In this document: positions 57,398-64,000 of the stretch, one piece after another
Layout: every line of letters starts with the position of its first letter
Numbering within the stretch: position 1 is the stretch's first letter
NCBI GenBank assembly: GCA_947650285.1
Contig: CANTFL010001453.1
Location: forward strand, 99,860 to 163,859
Direction: 5' to 3'
DNA length: 64,000 nucleotides
DNA from: Hyaloperonospora brassicae
Lineage: Eukaryota > Oomycota > Peronosporomycetes > Peronosporales > Peronosporaceae
Program-made: the position numbers and the translations under genes
The notes under the pieces: model-generated
What the model saw: only the letters and a program-made list of their open reading frames with translations
What the model was told of the DNA's origin: nothing
Databases searched by the model: none

Positions 57398-59219
57398 TGG
57401 CAAAGTCATTAATTAAAATGTATGATATGGATCGGTGGCCATCTAATTGAGGCGCCACGTACTGTTGAAAAATGGCACAAAGTGATATGGCGATTCAATG
57501 AGGAACGGAAGGTGATCCCATGGAGATCGACGGACCGGTCCAACGGTCGGCCGAAGGATGGACGTGGAACGGTCGGAGACGAGGCGCAGAAAGGGGTGGT
57601 TTTCTTGGAACAATCTGGGACGAGTCGCAGACATCGATGATTTCCACGGTGCGATCTGGGACGAGGGACTAGATTGAACCAGAAGACCGATCTGAACTGA
57701 GAAAGGTACTCCTAATCCCAAGCAATGCGACGTGAATCTGTGACAAAGTTGCAGCATCCAGGTGATCGAAGATTCACATCACAGATCTCCAATGGGAGTA
57801 CTGATTTAGGTTAAGTATAGCCCGATCTGGAAGTGTGGATGTTCGCGGAGGTCCGTGGGACCGTTGTGAGATCTGTGGATGGTCCCATTGTGCGGATGAA
57901 CCCTTGAGGATGGTATCGAACCATGCACAACGAACGGAAGAACATATAGGGCCGGATCGCACTGTGCCGACCCTCAACGATCTCGAATTGGGCATCTGAT
58001 CGGTCATGTTCCCTACTGATTATGGATATATCGATGATGGAGCTATTTTATTGTGATATACATGCTTAATGAAGGTCCATGAGTGATGTCCTAAAAGTTC
58101 AGACCGAAAGAGCCAGTGGAAGCCGGTTGAATTGACGTCGCAAAATGGATTTAGACACATTCGGCATTTGGATACTATTTTGGACTTTTCGGTACCAAAA
58201 TTGGGTATTAGGTACCGCATTTGAAATTTGCTCCCTTTTTTGGTGTCTAGGTACGATATCGGGAGTATTGGCGCTATCTTTGGAGCACAGGTCACGGGAT
58301 TTCGACACGTGTTCAAGGGGGCGGTCAAGCTTAAAGGTGATATCGACTTGGAGAGTGACCTACAGTTTGGAATAGGCTTAAAGATAGGATAGCTATTAAT
58401 TTGGTTGGATAATAAAACAGTTACCGTTTTTACATATAAAGCACGTCGCATACTTCTCTTCGGGGCAGGATATTTGGCCCCCCGTCGATCAAGAGACGTC
58501 GCACGCGCCGTGTTTCGTGTTCTCACCTTGGATTGGTTGGCCAAGGTGGGGTTAAGGTAACTCAACTCAATTCAAACTGCTAGGGTAGCAGCAACACAAC
58601 AAAGGAAAATGAAAAGGATTTTGGTTACAAGATCGCGAGACGGCTCAAGTGGTCAGAAGATCTGGACAAGGCGTTCAAGACAAGACCGAGCGAGATCGAA
58701 GCGATCTACTGGACATATCGGCACGTTTCATTTTGGCGAAACAAGCAACCGATTTGACTATATTGCGCACTTCCAGCAAGATCGGCCGATCCCAAGACCA
58801 GATCAGACCAATCCCAAGGCAAGATCGACGCAAGACTATTATTTGCTGAGTGAAGATTTCCGCACAGCGAAGACCCCGATCCCGAAGACAAATCGGGATC
58901 GGTGTGATTCAAGATCGAGATCGCGACATCTCCAAAAAGAGATCTCCGCGACTCAAGATCAGGATCGCACAACCCCGTTCGTGGTGTGAAGATTTCCGCA
59001 CCGGAAGCGAACGCTCAACCCCAAACCCTCAGCGAGATCGACATCTCCCAAGGCCATTACGAAGAGCTCAAACCAGCCCAACCGACGGGTACACAAGGTG
59101 AGCACAAGGTTATACAGCAAGGCACGGATCGGAGTACCCCCTCCGCGAGTCGGCAAGTCTGGGCAAGTGGAAGATCGACACTCACTAAAGCGATTTTGTG
59201 AGATCGACTTCACCACAAT
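57398..59219 (+). mobile_element. LTR plus 5' leader of a second retroelement (left arm of inverted repeat)
   Basis: Sequence from TGGCAAAGTCATT to the A-T of the gag ATG is repeated in inverse orientation at 60801-62583. It comprises an LTR-like part (about 57398-58570, ~85-93% identical to the other arm, with a poorly matching block at 58440-58575) and a leader (58578-59219, ~97% identical). The precise LTR/leader boundary and the primer-binding site are not clear. Confidence 0.8.
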
Positions 59220-60802
59220 GGCGCGCGTGCCCGGATCTTCTGAGGCCTCTGGATTTCACTGTGAGTCCACTGGCGAAGATGTCAAGATCAAGCAAGAACC
59301 TGGGATTGAAGTGTCAGCGACAGAGGGATCGACGCAGACACGTAGAAGCACAAGATCCACAGATCATCAGAGTTTTGGGAGGGGCTCTGATGAAAAAAGA
59401 AATGGAAGAGGAAGATCGAGAGGTCGATTTAAAAGATAAACCTCAAATACCTCCTAGGGTCCTTTCGGGGGCCACCGCAGATCGCTCTACAGAGAGCGAT
59501 CTGCTGGATGAAAATCCAATGGTGAAAACCAAAACGGCGAAAGCCAAACTCAATACCCTCGTCACCAGGTCACCTGACATTAATACGAGGAAGACGTTGG
59601 CCGGATCGGTACGAGAGAAGAAGAATAAGCCGGGATCAAATACCCTCGATAGCAGGTCACCAAACACTAACACGAGAAAGACGGCCAAGAACCCCGCCGG
59701 ATCGGCACGAAAGAAGAAGAAAGTGCTGGGATAGAAAGGCGAAGATCACCGAATCGGAAAATCAGTCGGATTGGAGATCGTAGTCAAAGAAGAATATGAT
59801 CGTGAGATGGCCTAGATCGCGGTGTCGAAGATGGAGTCGGTGACTCAAATGTGGGAGCGTGCGAAATGGCAGTGCTATTATAGCCAATTCAAGACACTGC
59901 TCAAGACAGACCCAGTTTTCAAGATATTACGGCCCAAGTGGATCGGCATTCTGGGTAAGCCGATATCTATCCTGCCGCCCGTGACTAGCAAACTCGGCGC
60001 GATTGATTTGATTTTGCAGATGTTGAATGACACGGGCTTCTGCCCTAATGCTTTCGATTCAGACGAATTGATGAGATGCAGCTTGGAACAGTTGAAGAAC
60101 ACAGTAAGCGAGTTCGTGGAGGTCATGATACTTCTGGTGGGCAAGACCACCACTCCTAGAGACGGAATCGTCATTCCCTCGGAATCACCTTAAGAACAAC
60201 CCTCAGGATCGACTTATTACGCCTCATCTGACTCCGAGATCGAGTCAGATGGGTCCATCAGCGTTCGTCGGATGTCTCTGGGATCATTGGGAGGATCTTT
60301 TCTAAAGGACAGGATCGGCAAGGTCAGTATCGAAGCCTTTGAAGATCAATCTAAGATCGACATACAACCAAGGTCGTCCGTGATCTCATGTCTGGAAGAT
60401 TTTTCAGGAAAAGGTCGCGACGAAGGTTGGGCTTTGAGCTGGATCGACAAGGTCATGTCGGCTTTTCTTTGGGAACAAATACCTGATGAAGAAAAATGTT
60501 TGGTGTTCGGTGATTTGCTCACCGCTCCAGCTCGATATTGGTATCTTCAACTACACGCATCGATACAATTTGATTGGAATGCGCTGGTGGAAGAATTCTT
60601 GTTTGAATATTGTGGACAAGCAGTAGACAGGGCGTCCGTCTTCTCACATCTGGAAGGGTTTTCAGGAAAAAGTCGAGACAAAGATTGGGCTCGGAGCTGG
60701 ATCGGCATGGTCATGTCGGCTTTTTCTCGAGAACAAATATCCGATACAGAAAAATGTTTGGTGTTTGGTGATTTGCTCACCGCTCCAGCCCGATATTGGT
60801 AT
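59218..60802 (+). pseudogene. Retroelement gag fragment with internal tandem duplication
   Basis: It starts at ATG 59218 (MARVPGSSEASGFHCESTG) directly after the leader. It runs through at least three frames: a basic, repeated RSPxxNTRKT segment at 59500-59734, a helical WERAKWQCYYSQFKTLL at 59840, and a capsid-like Retrotrans_gag segment at 60386-60545 (FSGKGRDEGWALSWIDK, VFGDLLTAPARYWY). The capsid segment is duplicated in tandem, 258 bp apart (60386 and 60644). The second copy fuses into the inverted arm after ARYWY. No pol follows. Confidence 0.75.
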
Positions 60803-62583
60803 TGTGGTGAAGTCGATCTCACAAAATCGCTTTAGTGAGTGTCGATCTTCCACTTGCCCAGACTTGCCGACTCGCGGAGGGGGTACTCCGATCCGTGCCT
60901 TGCTGTATAACCTTGTGCTCACCTTGTGTACCCGTCGGTTGGGCTGGTTTGAGCTCTTCGTAATGGCCTTGGGAGATGTCGATCTCGCTGAGGGTTTGGG
61001 GTTGAGCGTTCGCTTCCGGTGCGGAAATCTTCACACCACGAACGGGGTTCTGCGATCCTGATCTTGCGTCGCGGCGATCTAAATTTGGAGATGTCGCGAT
61101 CTCGATCTTGAATCACACCGATCTCGACTCGTCTTCGGGATCGGGGTCTTCGCTGTGCGGAAATCTTCACTCAGCAAATAATAGTCTTGCGTCGATCTTG
61201 CCTTGGGATTGGTCCGATCTGGTCTTGGGATCGGCCGATCTTGCTGGAAGTGCGCAATATAGTCAAATCGGTTGCTTGTTTCGCCAAAATGAAACACGCC
61301 GAAATGTCCAGTAGATCGCTTCGATCTCGCTCGGTCTTGTCTTGAACGCCTTGTCCAGATCTTCTGACCACTTGAGCCATCTCGCGATCTTGTGTCCAAA
61401 ATCCTTTTCATTTTCCTTTGTTGTGTGGCTGCTACCCTAGCAGTTGAGTTGAGTGTGAGTACTTGATCGATCCGGGACAAACTTCCCGAGATCGCTCTTC
61501 TCGATCTTGGCCAACAATCCAAGATCGGTCTTCTGTGTCCCTGTAACACGCGTGCCTTGACCCGCCGGGGAAGCCAAATCAATCTTGCCCGGAGAAGAGG
61601 GGAGGAGAACGTGCGTCGTGAGCAGAAGAAGTAGAGTTCAAGTCTGTTTATTAACCAACCAAATTAATAGCTATCCTATCTTTAAGCCTATTCCCAACCG
61701 TACGTCACTCTCCAAGTCGATATCACCTTTAATCTTGACCGCCCCCTTGACCACGTGTCGAAATCTCGTGACCTGTACTCCAAAGATAGCGCCAATACTC
61801 CCGATATCGCACCTAGACACCAAAAAAGGACTAAATTCCAAATATGGTACCAAATACCCAATTTTGGTACCGAAGAGTCCAAAATAGTATCCAAATGCCG
61901 AATGTGTCTAAATCCATTTTGCGACGTCACTTCAACCGGCTTCCACTGGCTCTTTCGGTCTGAACTTTTAAGACATCACTCATGGGTCTCCAACAAGCAT
62001 GTAAATCATCATACAATAGCTCCATCATCGATATATCCATAATCAGCAGGGAACATGACCGATCTGATGTCCAATTCGACATCGTTGAGGATCGACACAG
62101 TACGATACGGACCTATATGCCTTTTCCGTTCATTGTGCATACTCCGATACTATACTCAAGGGTTCATCCGCACAATGGGACCATCCGCAATTCTCACAAC
62201 GGTCCCACGGACCCCCACAAACAACCCCACTTCCAGATCGGTCCATAATTAACCTAAATCAGTACTCCCTTTGGGAGACCCGTAGAGAGTGTCACCGGTC
62301 TGCAGGAGGTTACACCTTCGTCACAGAGTCACATCACATCGCCCGATCTCCGATTCTTGTCCCAGATCACTCCATGGAAATCGTCCTAACTGTCGTCTTG
62401 TCCCGGATCACCCCGTCTCAGATCGTTCCATACCCATCATTCTAACGACAGTTGGATCGGATCGCCGATCCTGTTTCCTTATTGGATCGCCAAGTCCCGT
62501 GGCCTCTTTTTCCACCGGTGAGTGGCGTCCCAAATGTTTAGCCACCGATCCTCGTACAAAATTTGATGAGTGGCTTCACCACA
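60801..62583 (-). mobile_element. Inverted LTR plus leader (right arm)
   Basis: Reverse-complement copy of 57398-59219. The inner end matches exactly up to the AT of the gag ATG. The outer end reads, on the minus strand, TGTGGTGAAGCC preceded by AGGGGGCGG, a possible polypurine tract of an element lying to the right. Confidence 0.8.
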
Positions 62584-64000
62584 ACCGCCCCCTGTACTGA
62601 AGTCCATTGTACAGCAATTGACCTCAGTGCAGTCACTCATCAACTTCGCTCCAACCACTCAAGTCCGTCTCATGGCCTCTCCAGCGCCTCTCCCCACCTC
62701 GCCGATCTCGTCAGAAGGCTCCACCGTGTTTCTGTCTCCGGATTGCGACCCGTCGTCTGGATCGCCGGATCGCGGGGGGGGGGGGGTATGCTCCAATCGT
62801 CCCAGATCAACATGCGTCTCCAAGCCATCTAGGTCCGGTCGCCATCGATCGCCACGGGATCGCCAGATCGTCCCTTTGAGCCGTCCTCACTTCCTGCTCC
62901 TCTGGCGACCCTGGGTGCGTTCAGCTCCGACATTCTGGCCCCTAGTGAGTTTCGTACAGGGTCTGCTCCAATTGCGGGCGTCACCGGCTTCGTTCCGCGA
63001 GTTTCCGCCGACGACGTTCATCTTAAGTTGACTACGATCTCTTATTTGTGGGATCGAGATGCTACCTTCTGCAGCCAAACCGATACAATTCATGCGCTTC
63101 AGCAGTCATACCGAGATGCGGTCGCCCGGGGGATCGCTTGCGAGACGAGATTGATTCTCTGTACAGATCAGCCGCACCTTTCGTCTCTTTTGTACAGCGT
63201 CGATATGATTTGATGCAAGGCCGCTACGTAGACGCAGTACATTCTCTGAGCGATTGTAAACGAGCTCTGCGGACACATCGAGACCAATCGGCGCAGATTC
63301 TCCGGCTACGCGCTTTGCTACGTGCCAACGATGAGGATCGAGGCAGCTTGGAACGACAGGTGAACGCTTTGAGGGCTCAAATCACTTCGCTCCAAGCCGA
63401 AATCAATTCTCTTCGACAGCAGCGTGACTAGTTAACCACCGACAGGTCTTTCCTTCACATAGATGTTTTGCACTTGAAGGAGGAATTGGATCTGTCTCAA
63501 GCGGAGATCGCAGAGGGACTGGCTTCAATTAGCGATCTTGTGCAACAAGTGGATGGTTTGACTCCTCTAGAGGTCCAGTTGGCACTTTCGCGGATGGAAA
63601 ACGCCAACCTCCGTCGTCAGCTTGCGGAACACCTCACGGTGCACGACCAGCTGCAGGTGGCGGAGCACGATCGGGATCGGGCCATAGCAGAATACCGTGC
63701 CCTCTTCGACACCCTGAACAGTGATATACTCGGGTCCCGGTCTTCTGCACTGACCACTCGACCGACGCCCAAGAGTGCTACTCCGGCCGGATCGCCACCT
63801 GTTTCCGCCACCCAGAGATCGAGATCGCTTGCCCGTAGGTCCATATCTAGATCGTCTAGCCCGTCTACCAAGCGTCAGCGGGTTCGACCACGGTCACGAT
63901 TCAGAGATTCTTCTGCCACCCGTGTGGCCTCCCGGCTATTGTCGTTGAATCCCTCAATATCTTCCAAGAAACTCCCCAGATCGGCCCCGCCCAAGCCTTC
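62563..64000 (+). pseudogene. Coiled-coil frame outside the right LTR, running off the window
   Basis: Plus-strand coding-like sequence with breaks. It has a Ser/Pro-rich start (62570-62775) ending in an 11-13 base G run. Then it continues in another frame through APSEFRTGSAPIAGVTG, SYLWDRDATFCSQTDTIH and ALQQSYRDAVARG (62860-63135). A shift near 63130 leads into LRDEIDSLYRSAAPFV and a clear coiled coil (RLRALLRANDEDRGSLERQV) ending at TAG 63429-63431. The same frame goes on as a second coil (EELDLSQAEIAEGLASISDL) and an Arg/Ser-rich basic tail (RSRSLARRSISRSSSPS) to the window end. The layout resembles a gag-like or nucleic-acid-binding protein. I recognise no named family. Confidence 0.55.

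Overview
This is nuclear eukaryotic DNA. It has spliceosomal introns (GT..AG, about 65-135 bp), a chromodomain Ty3/gypsy retroelement, a LINE with a C-terminal zf-RVT domain, and closely packed genes next to repeat-filled stretches. The gene set, intron style and retroelement types fit an oomycete of the Phytophthora / downy mildew group best. That placement is an inference and has not been checked by a search.

Layout. (1) 1-7193: an almost homogeneous tandem array of a 1466/1467-bp unit, running off the left edge. (2) 7194-17313: a short unique stretch, then a complete but dead minus-strand chromodomain gypsy element (8147-16133) with both LTRs, lying beside an older relative (gag fragment plus LTR). 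It carries a long open frame antisense to pol. (3) 18.6-36 kb: sparse genes. These are a secreted GH17 glucanase (18644), a 5'-truncated LINE with a 17-bp target-site duplication (21061-25314), a single-pass membrane protein (26904), a zinc-motif protein (28765), and seven-exon panB (34324). Two gene-empty stretches of 4.7-4.9 kb hold perfect or near-perfect hairpins. (4) 40.9-56.7 kb: a gene-dense block with a coiled-coil protein, a multi-pass membrane protein, RAD5/HLTF-type helicase-ubiquitin ligase, CDK5RAP1-type methylthiotransferase, prefoldin subunit 6, a TPR-like protein, mitochondrial ribosomal protein mL54, LSM5, and carnosine N-methyltransferase. Several are divergent or convergent pairs with very short gaps. 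(5) 57.2-64 kb: retroelement wreckage built as a ~5.2-kb inverted repeat around a gag fragment, followed by a coiled-coil frame that again lies outside an LTR and antisense to the LTR's orientation.

The host genes are housekeeping functions in RNA processing (LSM5), tRNA modification, mitochondrial translation, DNA damage tolerance, protein folding and pantothenate synthesis. They do not form one pathway. Exon structures given here were worked out by hand from reading-frame continuity, splice-site sequence and family alignment from memory; the exon lengths of each spliced model sum to a multiple of three.
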